From CAVVVS01 sp963751355 (GTDB lineage: Bacteria; Bacteroidota; Ignavibacteria; Ignavibacteriales; Ignavibacteriaceae), in assembly GCA_963751355.1 (NCBI GenBank), contig CAVVVS010000077.1, forward strand, positions 1 to 64,000: a stretch of DNA of 64,000 nucleotides, in the 5' to 3' direction. Made by a program: the position numbers and the translations under genes. Under the pieces are notes generated by a model. That model had not been told where the DNA came from. It worked only from the letters and a program-made list of their open reading frames with translations, and did no database searches. This document shows, piece after piece, positions 16,991 through 27,300 of this stretch; within the stretch, counting starts at the first letter, position 1, and each line of letters starts with the position of its first letter.

Positions 16991-17035
16991 ATTGATCAAT
17001 AGTACAAAGGGATGAAAAAGGGATTAATCCTCTTG
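16991..17035 (-). promoter_or_regulatory. Shared stress-regulon motif, copy 9 (overlaps a coding end)
   Basis: The + strand reads ATTGATCAATAGTA then CAAAGGGATGAAAAAGGGA and TTAATCCTCTTG. Its right part includes the stop and last codons of the 17024-17734 regulator. It is 141 bp upstream of the HEAT-like gene. Confidence 0.75.
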
Positions 17036-17734
17036 CTCTATGTTTGATGAAAAAGAGTGAGTAGTACCATTAAAATCTTTAGAAGAATGAGCATATTTAG
17101 CAATCTGTACCCTCGTGTGAAGCGCAAGTTTTTCAAGTATGTTATGGATATGACTTTTTATTGTGAATGTTGATAAATGCAGCTTTTGTGCAATTTCTTT
17201 ATTAGTTAAACCATCGGAAACTAAGTCTATCACTTGTCGTTCCCGTTTTGTCATCCTTACGGATCCAATTATCTTTGAAGTATTTGAATCATTTAATGCC
17301 TGAATAACTATCTGGGAAAAAAGTGATTCCGTTAAATTTGGCGGCAGCACCTTAGCTCCGCCTGCAACAGATCTAATTGTTCGAAGAAAATCATCTACAG
17401 TTGCATCTTTGAGGATGAAGCCGGAAACCCCGGCTTTTACAAACATCAATACATCTTCCTGTATAGGGACAAGATCCATCACTATAATTTTTGTGTTATG
17501 AAAATCTTTTTTTATTACTTTTACAAGTTGTAAACTATTTTGATTGCGTAGGCCGAGATCAAGAAGTACAATATGTGGTTCAAATTTACGGATGTATTCC
17601 TGTGCTTTTATACAATCACCAAAAGCAGCCACTGCTTTTAGATCATGTTGTTCCGCAATCATTGCCGATATGCCATCTCGTAAAAGCCGGTTATCTTCGA
17701 CAATTAGTATGGATATCTTTTTTGATTTATTCAT
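17024..17734 (-). CDS. NarL/FixJ-family response regulator, paralogue of 9522-10208
   Basis: From the ATG at 17734 the protein opens MNKSKKISILIVEDNRLLRD. AAGGGGG sits just upstream, while a longer frame would need a TTG seven codons earlier. The receiver domain has VEDN, phosphoacceptor Asp in HIVLLDLGLRNQ and Lys in FILKDA. The switch Thr/Ser is again Asp (IIVMDLVPIQED). The LuxR-type HTH is MTKRERQVIDLVSDGLTNKE. The two regulators are about half identical and may read the same DNA motif. No motif copy precedes this gene, but one overlaps its 3' end. Confidence 0.9.
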   Translation of the reverse strand: MNKSKKISILIVEDNRLLRDGISAMIAEQHDLKAVAAFGDCIKAQEYIRKFEPHIVLLDLGLRNQNSLQLVKVIKKDFHNTKIIVMDLVPIQEDVLMFVKAGVSGFILKDATVDDFLRTIRSVAGGAKVLPPNLTESLFSQIVIQALNDSNTSKIIGSVRMTKRERQVIDLVSDGLTNKEIAQKLHLSTFTIKSHIHNILEKLALHTRVQIAKYAHSSKDFNGTTHSFSSNIEQED

Positions 17735-18416
17735 TACCCCCTTAAGGAAATACAATTATTAATATATGTAATTTATTATGATGATTCAAATTATATTATG
17801 CAAGCTAATTGATTCAAATAATTATTTAAACGATCATTCATCCTAAATGATGCACGAATATTATGTAAAAGGTAAAAATTCTTAAATCACCTAATTGAAG
17901 AATATTAAAAGTTAGTTGAAAAAATACTGCGGATGAAAATAGAATATTTGCCAAAATAATAACCGAAATAAATTGTCGTTTTGCCTGTCCGGAATTAACC
18001 ATTTCTTTTATTATTGTAAGAATCAGTAGTAATATATAATCTATAATTGCTTAAGTAAGATAGTTTTAACATTAGATATTGTTTTACATGAGTTAACGGA
18101 ATAATTAAAAACATTAATTTAACCTAATTTTAAATTAACCATCTAAGGCTTTAAACCCAAATAAGTTCCGAATTCCACAGCAAGTCTCGACAAGTCGGGA
18201 AATTTTCACTAATTTTATTTATGCAAATTAATATCATTTGTCATGTTGACCTGCCCAGGGAGGGAAAATTTTCAAAATTGTTCGAATCATAAACCTTGAG
18301 ATTCTTCAACACCTAAGCCGGGTTAGAGGGACAAAAGTAAATCATTTCTCTTTTCACGAGTGACTTGAGTTATTAATCAAATAATCGAATTAAATAGATG
18401 AAATAAAATTAATAAC
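17735..18416. other. Intergenic region between divergent genes
   Basis: These 682 bp mark the end of the minus-strand stress region and the start of plus-strand genes. I see no shared motif, no ORF with a ribosome-binding site and no strong repeat. Promoters for both directions must lie here but I cannot place them reliably. Confidence 0.4.
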
Positions 18417-19100
18417 ATGGATTTGTATAACAAAAAAGATAAAAGTTTACCCCAGAAGATTCTTCTTATTAGTCTTGAAATATTAATCTTATGGATTAGT
18501 TACATGATCCTATTTTCGGATGTATATAACAAAATATTTACTTCACAAAATCATGTGCAGGGAAATCATGTAAGGCATATTATTTTATTTGTTCTTAATT
18601 TAGTAGTGTTTTTCCGGATAAGTATTACCATATTTTATCTAATTAAGAGACATATTCCATGGGAAGAAGCGTTTAGTGTTCCGTTTGCATTTGCAGTCTA
18701 TTATATAGGGTTTGCATTACTCGGGTATAAGACACAAAAGAGCATTGATTTTATAGATATTGTCGCGATTATTCTGTTCATCTGCGGCTCATTATTGAAT
18801 ACCGGATCCGAATTAATGCGTGACAAATGGAAGAAAAACCCCGAACATAAAGGGCAGTTATATACCGCCGGGCTTTTTAAATATTCGATGCATATTAATT
18901 TTTTCGGTGATATTATTTGGGTATTAGCTTATGCCGTTATAACAAGAAATTGGTATGCAGGCATTATTCCATTGCTCCTGTTTTTCTTCTTTGCATTTTA
19001 CAATATTCCCAAACTGGACAAATACTTGGCTGAAAAATACAAACAACAATTTGAAGAATACCGGGATAATACAAAAAAACTTGTCCCGTTTATTTATTAA
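18417..19100 (+). CDS. DUF1295/isoprenylcysteine methyltransferase-like membrane protein
   Basis: The 227-residue protein has about six membrane helices. The C-terminal part, ELMRDKWKKNPEHKGQLYTA...MHINFFGDIIW and ending EKYKQQFEEYRDNTKKLVPF, has the layout of the DUF1295/steroid 5-alpha-reductase and isoprenylcysteine carboxyl methyltransferase families. In those families the conserved His and terminal (E)Y segments lie near the active site. Substrate unknown. It is probably transcribed alone or with the downstream GNAT gene 88 bp away. Confidence 0.7.
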   Translation: MDLYNKKDKSLPQKILLISLEILILWISYMILFSDVYNKIFTSQNHVQGNHVRHIILFVLNLVVFFRISITIFYLIKRHIPWEEAFSVPFAFAVYYIGFALLGYKTQKSIDFIDIVAIILFICGSLLNTGSELMRDKWKKNPEHKGQLYTAGLFKYSMHINFFGDIIWVLAYAVITRNWYAGIIPLLLFFFFAFYNIPKLDKYLAEKYKQQFEEYRDNTKKLVPFIY

Positions 19101-19188
19101 CTATTTTTACACACAAAATGGAAAGTAATACATATTGTCATTCCTTTCGTCCCGCTGAATGGTGACACTTTCAAAACCGAAATAAAAT

Positions 19189-19656
19189 ATGATTAAACTG
19201 ATAAAAACCAATTCTAAAAATAAAGATTTTGTAAAACTAGTAAATTATCTTGACAAAGAATTACAGAGGAGAGACGGAGATGAGCATGCGTTTTTCGCTC
19301 AGTTCAACAAGATTGATAAAATAAAAAATGTTTTAGTAGCATATGAAAATAAAAAACCGGTTGGATGCGGGGCAATAAAAAAATATAATAAAAATACTAT
19401 GGAGATAAAGAGAGTATTCGTACTGCCGGAATCCCGGGGGAAAGGTATTGCTACGAATATTTTATTTGAATTGGAAAATTGGACAAGAGAGCTGAATTTT
19501 AATCAGTGTATATTAGAAACCGGTGAAAATCAACCCGAAGCAATTGCTCTTTATAAAAAAAACGAGTATAAAATCATTCCAAACTATGGACAATATAAAG
19601 GCATAGAAAGAAGTGTCTGTTTTCAAAAGATAATTAAAAAAGAAAATAAAGATTAA
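19189..19656 (+). CDS. GNAT-family N-acetyltransferase
   Basis: The 155-residue protein has the GNAT fold: KKPVGCGAIKKY (strand beta 4 region), IKRVFVLPESRGKGIATNIL (acetyl-CoA pyrophosphate loop, with Arg-Gly-Lys-Gly-Ile-Ala as motif A) and LYKKNEYKII near the end. The acceptor substrate cannot be predicted. It precedes the acyl-ACP thioesterase gene by 47 bp on the same strand. Confidence 0.85.
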   Translation: MIKLIKTNSKNKDFVKLVNYLDKELQRRDGDEHAFFAQFNKIDKIKNVLVAYENKKPVGCGAIKKYNKNTMEIKRVFVLPESRGKGIATNILFELENWTRELNFNQCILETGENQPEAIALYKKNEYKIIPNYGQYKGIERSVCFQKIIKKENKD

Positions 19657-19703
19657 AGGATTCGGTAGATGATTTCTTCGAGCGGGGAGATTCAATTAGT
19701 TAA

Positions 19704-20486
19704 TTGAACATTGAAACAATAGTTGAAAAGAGAAAATTGGAAAATTATTTCGATAAACAATTTGAGTTAAGATATTTCGAGATGAATAAATCCGGAGAAG
19801 CTTCACCGACCACAATCTTAACTTTACTGGAAGAAACCGCAGCAGATCACTGCTATTCGATAAATAATAGTTTGTATGATCTTGAAAAACAAAATGCCGG
19901 ATGGATATTGCGATCCGGAGTTTTGCAAATGGACCGCTATCCCGTTTATAAAGAAAAGATTATTATTAGAACATGGCTGTCGGGTTATTCTGCTATTAAA
20001 GGATTTAGGGAAAACTTAATTTATGATGAACACGACAATATAATTGGCAAGGCTAAAGGCTTATGGGTTTTCTTCGATATTAACAGAAGGAGACCAATTC
20101 GAATATATGATGAAATAAGAGAGAAATGGTCGTCCTGTAATGAAGAAAGTATTCGTATTGATATTACAAAAAAGATAGAGGCAATTGACTCTGCAAATTA
20201 TATGCATGAATTTAATATAAAACGATTCGATACAGACATGAATAAACATGTGAACAATATTAGATATTTACAATGGGTAATCGAGTCAATTCCTGAAGAT
20301 ATAGTTAATAATTATTACTTGCATTCTATCAACGGACGTTTTATTGCAGAAGCACAATATGGGGACACAATCTTGTCCCTGACCAATGAGGACGATAATG
20401 ATAATTCTTTTATTCATACCATAAAGGTTAAAAGCAGTAATAAGGTTTGTGCTACCGCAAAAACCGTATGGAAGAAAATAGCATGA
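19704..20486 (+). CDS. Acyl-ACP thioesterase
   Basis: The 260-residue protein matches the plant-type acyl-ACP thioesterase (FatA/B, PF01643) double hot-dog fold. First domain: FELRYFEMNKSGEASPTTIL with LLEETAADHC, then GWILRSGVLQMDRYPVYKEK. Second domain: FNIKRFDTDMNKHVNNIRYL, where Asp, Asn and His form the active site. It releases free fatty acid from acyl carrier protein in the cytoplasm. The first in-frame start is TTG at 19704, and GGGGAG is about 17 nt upstream; the next ATG would cut into the first domain, so TTG is preferred. Confidence 0.85.
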   Translation: MNIETIVEKRKLENYFDKQFELRYFEMNKSGEASPTTILTLLEETAADHCYSINNSLYDLEKQNAGWILRSGVLQMDRYPVYKEKIIIRTWLSGYSAIKGFRENLIYDEHDNIIGKAKGLWVFFDINRRRPIRIYDEIREKWSSCNEESIRIDITKKIEAIDSANYMHEFNIKRFDTDMNKHVNNIRYLQWVIESIPEDIVNNYYLHSINGRFIAEAQYGDTILSLTNEDDNDNSFIHTIKVKSSNKVCATAKTVWKKIA

Positions 20487-20637
20487 ACATGCAATTTTGC
20501 TTGTAAAAATAATAGGCAAAACCGTAGTAAATTCAAAGGCTGCTGTCCGCATCAACATTAGTGTAAACTGATAGTAAAATGCAGCAGAGTTTCTTATTTT
20601 TCAAATATTATTGTTGGGTGCAATAACAAAAAACGTC

Positions 20638-21189
20638 ATGACAAAAATAATTGAACTAAAAACCGAAAGATTATCATTACAACCGATCAGAATTCGTAAT
20701 GCCAAAGATATTTTTGAGTATCGTTCGGATTCAATGACAAATAAATTTCAAGGCTGGATTCCGAAGACCTTAAGCGATGTAACTGAATTCATCGGGAAAG
20801 TATCATCAAATATTAACATCCCTGATACATGGTTTCAGTTTGTTATTATCCTTAATGAAAACAATAAATTGATTGGGGACATTGGAATTCATTTTTTAGA
20901 TATTGAAAATAAACAAGTTGAAATCGGATGTACATTAAACAAATTTTTTCAAGGAAAAGGATTTGCGACTGAAGCGTTGAAACGGATAATTACTTATTTG
21001 TTTAATGATTTAAATAAGCACAGAATTATAGCGTCAATTGACCCGCGAAATTTAAGTTCTATTAAATTGGTTGAAAGATTGGGATTCCGTAAAGAAGCTC
21101 ACTTTGAGGAAAGTCTCATGATAAACGGGAAATGGGTTGATGATTTAGTTTACGCTGTTCTAAAAAAGGAATGGGGAGAAATATCTTAA
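20638..21189 (+). CDS. RimJ/RimL-type GNAT acetyltransferase
   Basis: Starting at the ATG at 20638 gives about 183 residues: MTKIIELKTERLSLQPIRIR is the typical opening of RimJ/RimL-like enzymes, followed by IGDIGIHFLD, VEIGCTLNKFFQGKGFATEA (acetyl-CoA loop) and NLSSIKLVERLGFRKEAHFE. A TTG nine codons earlier is less likely. Acceptor may be a protein N-terminus, ribosomal protein or small amine; unresolved. Confidence 0.85.
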   Translation: MTKIIELKTERLSLQPIRIRNAKDIFEYRSDSMTNKFQGWIPKTLSDVTEFIGKVSSNINIPDTWFQFVIILNENNKLIGDIGIHFLDIENKQVEIGCTLNKFFQGKGFATEALKRIITYLFNDLNKHRIIASIDPRNLSSIKLVERLGFRKEAHFEESLMINGKWVDDLVYAVLKKEWGEIS

Positions 21190-21848
21190 AGAATTAACAG
21201 TGAAGAATTTTGACTACTCTAAAATGAAAATTAAAAGCCAAATGTTGGATCTGTTAAAATTAAATATTTATAGTAGATGACCAATAAAAATCGGCGGCGA
21301 ATAAAATATTGAATTTGTGTGGATTTATTTGTAATTAAAATATTTTTAGAACTATTTTTTATGATTAGTTGTTAATTCTATAACATGTACGGTTTTTTGC
21401 CAAAATTATGTATTGGACTTAAAAGTACCCAATTACAAATTATTTCCGTAAATTTATAAGAGCAGCTTTTAATAAAAAATATTAAATATACTTGCTTAAT
21501 GGTAATAATTTACGAATAGGTATATTTAATCGTTCTCAGGACTTATTGGAAAATCAGAAAAATCAGGGGAAATTTATGCCTTCAAAAAAATATAATTTCG
21601 GAATCATCCGTTAAAAACTTACCATCCGTTTCGAAATTATTTTCTATAACAATTTAATCTCTATCTTAAACAACGGAATTGAATCAGCTGTACTGAAATT
21701 TTAATAGTAGTTCTGTAGTAAAAAAGATGAGAATGATTTTTAATGTTAGCAGTAATAATTTTTATTTTCGGTGAAAATACCGAAAGAACATTTTTATAAC
21801 GTACCTTATAAATAGCTTAACTATAAAGTATGATAAATGGGGATTGAA
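21190..21848. other. Intergenic region upstream of the efflux operon
   Basis: About 650 bp of AT-rich DNA. The one structure I see is a 7-bp hairpin at 21766-21785, about 65 bp before the TolC gene start. No gene is supported. Confidence 0.45.
21766..21785 (+). promoter_or_regulatory. Inverted repeat in the efflux operon leader
   Basis: TTTCGGT and ACCGAAA flank GAAAAT. It could be an operator for a local repressor or a leader hairpin; no regulator gene is adjacent. Confidence 0.35.
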
Positions 21849-23186
21849 ATGTTCAAAAAAAATCTAATTATAATTTTAATATGTCTTTTCACAAGTAGCA
21901 TTCCGGCACAGAGGGATAAAAAAATTATCTATTTAAGCTGGGAAAATGTTGTGGACATTTCTTTAAAAGATAATCTTGCTTTAAAATCCAAACTCCTTGA
22001 ATATAATTCACAGAATCTCGAAAAATGGAAATCAATTACTTCATTTCTGCCTACTTTAAGCTACCAGGGTGTAGCAGTAAGAAATCTTGAACTGCCCGTT
22101 TTTATTTTTATGGGGCAGCAGTTTGTTGTCGGTACAAATTATTCATTTCAACATTCTCTTAATTTAAGTTTACCCATTTTCGTGGGGGGAATGAGGTGGT
22201 TTAATTTAAGTGCACAAAGTAGCTTAAAAAAATCTTTGAGTGAAGAATTGAAAGGGCAGGAATCAAAGACCGTTTTAAACGCATTGCAGTCTTATTACGC
22301 CATAATGCTGACAGACGAATTAATGAAAACAGCAGATGAAGCGGTTTCGGTAGCAAGGGGAAATTTAGAGCAGGTTGAAAAACATTATAAGGCAGGAACG
22401 GCAACCGAGCTTGATCTTAAGCGGGCAAAAGCACAGTATTACTCAACCTTACCCCAATTGGCAGCAGCCGGCTCCAATCGGTTGTTATCATATCAAAGAT
22501 TAAAAACGATATTAACTATTCCTTTACAAGATTCATTAGTTGTTACCGATTCATTAACTTCAAGAAATTTTTTGGGTGACTATTCATCATACAAATTAGA
22601 GTCTTTAAAAAAATTAGCTTTTGAAAAAAGAAATGATTTAAAATCACTTTCACACAAACTTGATGCTACGGACGAAGGTGAAAAAATTGCACTCGCTCAA
22701 TTTTCTCCTGTAATCACCGTATCTGCAGATGTAATTCATCAAGCGCAAATGGATAGGTCAAATGTTTCGTGGAATGATTATATAAGATCAAAATCTATAG
22801 CGCTTTCCATTTACTGGCCGATTTTTGAAGGCGGAAGAAAAATAGTGGATTATCAACTTGCTAAAATAAAAACGGATCAAATGGAATTGGCGCTTGTACA
22901 GGCTAAAGACGGAGCTTCACTGGATGTGGAAGACAAATATTATACTTACAAAGAGGTAATAAAAAGTTTGAACAGCCTGCAGCAGGCAATGGAACAGTCA
23001 AAAGAAAGTATGAGGATTTCTACATTAATGTATAACAATGGAATGAGTACACAGCTTGATGTATTGAATGCGCAACTTCTTTACACCAAAAGCAAATCGG
23101 ATTATCTGATGGGAATTTTTAATTATAATATAAGTCAGTTGCAACTTCTCTATTCAATAGGGCTGATGAATAAAATTTGGAAATAA
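21849..23186 (+). CDS. TolC-family outer-membrane efflux protein
   Basis: The protein has about 445 residues from the ATG at 21849, which has GGGG 8 nt upstream and opens a clean signal peptide (MFKKNLIIILICLFTSSIPA). An ATG four codons earlier is possible. Two TolC/OEP repeats follow, with long amphipathic helices and the family signature EKHYKAGTATELDLKRAKAQ, repeated as MYNNGMSTQLDVLNAQLL. It forms the outer-membrane duct. It is first in an operon with an adaptor and an RND pump, so the three should form one tripartite efflux system. Confidence 0.92.
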   Translation: MFKKNLIIILICLFTSSIPAQRDKKIIYLSWENVVDISLKDNLALKSKLLEYNSQNLEKWKSITSFLPTLSYQGVAVRNLELPVFIFMGQQFVVGTNYSFQHSLNLSLPIFVGGMRWFNLSAQSSLKKSLSEELKGQESKTVLNALQSYYAIMLTDELMKTADEAVSVARGNLEQVEKHYKAGTATELDLKRAKAQYYSTLPQLAAAGSNRLLSYQRLKTILTIPLQDSLVVTDSLTSRNFLGDYSSYKLESLKKLAFEKRNDLKSLSHKLDATDEGEKIALAQFSPVITVSADVIHQAQMDRSNVSWNDYIRSKSIALSIYWPIFEGGRKIVDYQLAKIKTDQMELALVQAKDGASLDVEDKYYTYKEVIKSLNSLQQAMEQSKESMRISTLMYNNGMSTQLDVLNAQLLYTKSKSDYLMGIFNYNISQLQLLYSIGLMNKIWK

Positions 23187-23203
23187 GATTTTCGGGGGAG
23201 GAA

Positions 23204-24310
23204 ATGAGTAAAAATTTACCAGCATTATTAATAATAACTTTATTGTTTTTTTCCGCATGTACAAAGAATGAAGAAGTAAAGGAAGAAAAATTAATCCCTG
23301 TTAATATTTATAAAGTTCAGCCGGATAATATATCGAGCTATATTAAATTGACCGGAAGTGTAACAGGCGAAAACGATGTTGTAGTTTATAGTAAAATAAG
23401 TGAAAAGCTGGATAAGATTAACGTTAAACCGGGGCAGTATGTAAGTAGCGGAGAGGTACTTGCCGTTCAATATAATACTGTTTTCAAGCAGTCGGTTGAA
23501 TTAGCTAAAGCAGCCGTAAAAACGGCAAAAGCTCAATACGAACTAATTAGTCAGGATTATGAAAGAATGAATGAACTTTTTAAACAGAAAGCCGTAAGTC
23601 CCCAGCAGTACGATCAAATTAAAACACAAAAAGAAACTGCAGAAGCAGGCCTGGAACAGGCAGAACTGCAGCTGGAACAAGCAAATGAAAATTTCCAAAA
23701 TAGTTTTATAAAAGCCCCGTTTGCGGGTGTAGTAGGCGCTGTGTTTTTTGAACAGAACCAAATGATACCGGCAGGACAACCTGTGGTGCAGGTGGTAAGC
23801 CCGAATGATATGAAATCTAAATTGCAGGTTTCCAGTAAAGACGTCTCGTTTATCTCTGTCGGACAGCCGGTAGAAATTAATTTCCCGTCCATTAATGGGA
23901 AAAAATATAAAGGAAAAGTCGTAAACATAAATCATGCGATAAACCGGGTTTCTAATCTTCTTGAAATTGAAGTTCAAATAACTAATCCGGATAAAAATAT
24001 TAGATCAGGAATTTTCGGTGAGTTTTTAATTGAAACATCGACTAAAAAAGGAGTGATGGTTTTACCGGAAAATGCATTGATGCAGCAAACCGAAATTGTA
24101 GTGGACAAAAAGACGGGAATTCAAAAGACAGTTAAGAAACATTTTGTGTTTGCTGTTGAAAACGGAACTGCAAAATTAAAAGAAGTTAAAACCGGGATAA
24201 ACAGCGACGGCAGAATTGAGATAAAGAATGGATTAAAAAAATCAGACACGGTCATCGTTATCGGTCAAAATGTTGTCCGCGAAGGTCAAAAAGTTAAGAT
24301 AGTTGAGTAA
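23204..24310 (+). CDS. RND efflux periplasmic adaptor (HlyD/AcrA family)
   Basis: The start is taken at the ATG at 23204, preceded by GGGGGAGGAA; the frame is open 9 codons further upstream, overlapping the TolC gene. The N-terminus is a lipoprotein signal (LLFFSAC). Barrel-sandwich/lipoyl parts (KINVKPGQYVSSGEVLAV and APFAGVVGAVFFEQNQMIPA) enclose a coiled-coil hairpin (about 95-165), then a beta-barrel and membrane-proximal domain end in VVREGQKVKIV. It bridges pump and TolC. It is 17 bp after the TolC gene and 20 bp before the pump. Confidence 0.92.
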   Translation: MSKNLPALLIITLLFFSACTKNEEVKEEKLIPVNIYKVQPDNISSYIKLTGSVTGENDVVVYSKISEKLDKINVKPGQYVSSGEVLAVQYNTVFKQSVELAKAAVKTAKAQYELISQDYERMNELFKQKAVSPQQYDQIKTQKETAEAGLEQAELQLEQANENFQNSFIKAPFAGVVGAVFFEQNQMIPAGQPVVQVVSPNDMKSKLQVSSKDVSFISVGQPVEINFPSINGKKYKGKVVNINHAINRVSNLLEIEVQITNPDKNIRSGIFGEFLIETSTKKGVMVLPENALMQQTEIVVDKKTGIQKTVKKHFVFAVENGTAKLKEVKTGINSDGRIEIKNGLKKSDTVIVIGQNVVREGQKVKIVE

Positions 24311-24330
24311 GAGGGAATAAGGGGGCAAGT

Positions 24331-27300
24331 ATGATATTAACAAAATTTTCTCTAAGGCGGCAAATAACGCTGCTGATGATTTATAGTATCATTCTCGGAT
24401 TTAGTTTCTTTTCTGTTTCACAATTGAAGATAGATTTTTTCCCGGATATTCAATTCCCTTATGCAGGAATAATTACAAGTTACACCGGAGTAGGTCCCGA
24501 GGACATAGAGAATCTCATAACACGTCCTATGGAAGAAGCGGTATCTTCGGTGAAGAATATAGAAAAGGTAAATTCTCAATCATTTCAGGGCGCTTCTATA
24601 ATTACACTTGAGTTTAAATACGGTACGGATATGGAACAAGCCGATGCCGATATCAGAAAAAATATAGATTTTATTAGAGATTATTTACCACCGGACGCGA
24701 ACGAACCTTTGACTTTCATTTTCGATCCTTCTCTGCAGCCGATAATATTTTTGACTTTAAGCTCCCAGTATTTAGGTCCCGCAGAATTACGCAGGCTATC
24801 TGAAAAAACTATTGAACCATTGCTCGAAAGAGTGGAAGGTGTGGCATCTGTTCAAACACAAGGGGGTTTGCAGAGACAAATAAACGTAAACTTAAACCCG
24901 GTATTACTTGCCTCGTACGGATTGTCCCCGGCAGATGTTAACCGGGCTGTACAATCAGGGGGCGGTATTCAACCTGGAGGAACAATAGAAACCGGTATTA
25001 AAAATTATAACCTCCGGATCTTCAGCGAATATCACTCTCTTGAGCAAATTAAAAATACCATTGTTACAATGAAAGGATTGCAGCCTGTTTACGTAAAAGA
25101 CGTTGCCGATGTAATAGACGGTTACAAGGAATCTACTTCGGAAGTCAGAGCAGATTACGGAGAGGGTATTACCTTGATGATTTTCAAACAATCCGATGCA
25201 AATACTGTCTTGACCAGCCGCAATGTAAAAAAAACTTTTCCGTCCATCATGGATAGATTGCCGGAAGGAACTAAACTTGGTTTACTATGGGATCAATCGG
25301 ATTTTATTCTTAGGTCTATTAATAATCTTCGCAACACCGCATTAATCGCTTTTGTAATGGCATTCCTTGTTATCTATTTTTTTCTCAGGAATTGGCGCGG
25401 AAGTTTTATTGTCGGGATATCAATCCCTGTTGCGGTAGTTGCAACATTCGCAGCTTTATATGCAGCAGATTTAACATTAAATATTATTTCAATGGCAGGT
25501 CTCGCCCTTGCAGTGGGCATGCTTGTGGACAATTCAATAGTAGTGCTGGAAAATATCTATCGGCACAGGGAATTGGGTGAAGGTAAACTGGATGCAGCCG
25601 ATAAGGGCGCGTCCGAGGTTGGAATGGCAATTACTGCTTCGACGCTTACGACAATCAGCGTTTTTCTCCCGGTTCTCTTTGTTCCCGATATTACGGGACA
25701 ATTGTTTAAGGATATGGTTTTGACTATAACTTTCAGCCTGGTTGTTTCTTTACTTATTGCTTTAACGCTCGTTCCATTAATATCTTCTCATATTCTAAAA
25801 GTAACAAAAAATCAAAATATTGGTGGAACCGGAAATAAACCTAAAAAAACAGGCTGGTTTAATAACTTAAAAATGAAAGTGGGAGATGGACTGGATAAAT
25901 TTTCCGCCCGTTATTCAAAAATTCTGCATTGGTCATTATTCCATAAAAAAGTTGTATTGATTACCGTCTTTCTTTTATTTGTCGCATCGTTGTTTGTTGC
26001 ATCGTTTTTGGGCGGGGAGTTTCTGCCCAAAACTGATCAGGGTTTTATAAATCTTGTAATTGAATCACCCGCTGGTAATCCTATTGAAAGGACAAGAGTA
26101 TATGCTTATGAACTGGAGGACATTTTTAAAGATGTCATCAAGAAAGAAGAATTAGAATCGGTTTCTATATTTTTCGGTAACAGGGAGGGGATCGGTGCGT
26201 TTGGTACTAATGCCAGCACCATTGAAGTATTTTTGCGGTTAAAACCGATCGAACAAAGAAAACGGTCGCAATTTGAAATACAAAATTTACTTCGGCAGCG
26301 ACTGGATAATATTGCCGGTATTACTTATTTCTTCCAGGAAGGGGGATCTTTCACCAATGAAAAAGACATCGAGGTAAAAGTAGTCGGATTTGATATCGAT
26401 GGTGCCAAATCAATCGCAAATCAATTAAAAGAAAAAATGGAAAAAATTCCCGGTTTAGTCGACATCTCGATGAATGTAAAAGCAACTACGCCCGAACTTC
26501 AAATTCACTTAAATAAGGATGTAATGAATGATCTTAAGCTGTCCACGCTTCAAGTCGCGGCAAATATTTCAACTGCAATACAGGGACAGGTGGTTTCACA
26601 ATATCGTGAAAAAGAAGATGAATATGATGTGCGGGTGCAATTTGCCAAAGAATATCGAAATCAAAAGGAAGCATTAAGCCAGATGCAAATAGCCTTGCCG
26701 GCAGGCCAGATGGTCCGGTTAAATGATATCGCCCGGATTGAAGAAGAAGAATCGTCTCCTACAATTTTCAGGGAAAATCAGAGCCGGTTTATTTCTGTAG
26801 GATGCGGATTATCGGGTATAGATCTTTCCGCAGCAGTTGATAAAATTAATAGCATTATTGATGAAACTCCGATTCCTTCTGAATACCAGGTTATTATCGG
26901 GGGCACGGCTGAAGATCAGCAGGAAGCATTCTTTTATCTTACGCTCGCATTTATCGCGGCAATTCTGCTGGTATACATGATAATGGCTTCTCAATTTGAA
27001 TCCCTTGTTGATCCGTTGATAATTATGTTCACTGTCCCTCTTTCTATAATAGGTGTCTTCTTTTTCTTACTTATAACCGGAACATCATTAAGCGTTATGG
27101 CTTTGATCGGATTAGTAATGATGGTTGGTATTGCGGTCAATAACGGAATAGTTCTAGTAGATTTTATAAATCAACTGCGGGCTCGCGGATTAGGTCTTTA
27201 CGAAGCTGTGGAACAAGGAAGTAAAGCACGGCTCCGTCCCGTATTAATGACCGCCTTAACTACAATACTCGCAATGGTTCCTCTTGCAATTGAGCTCGGT

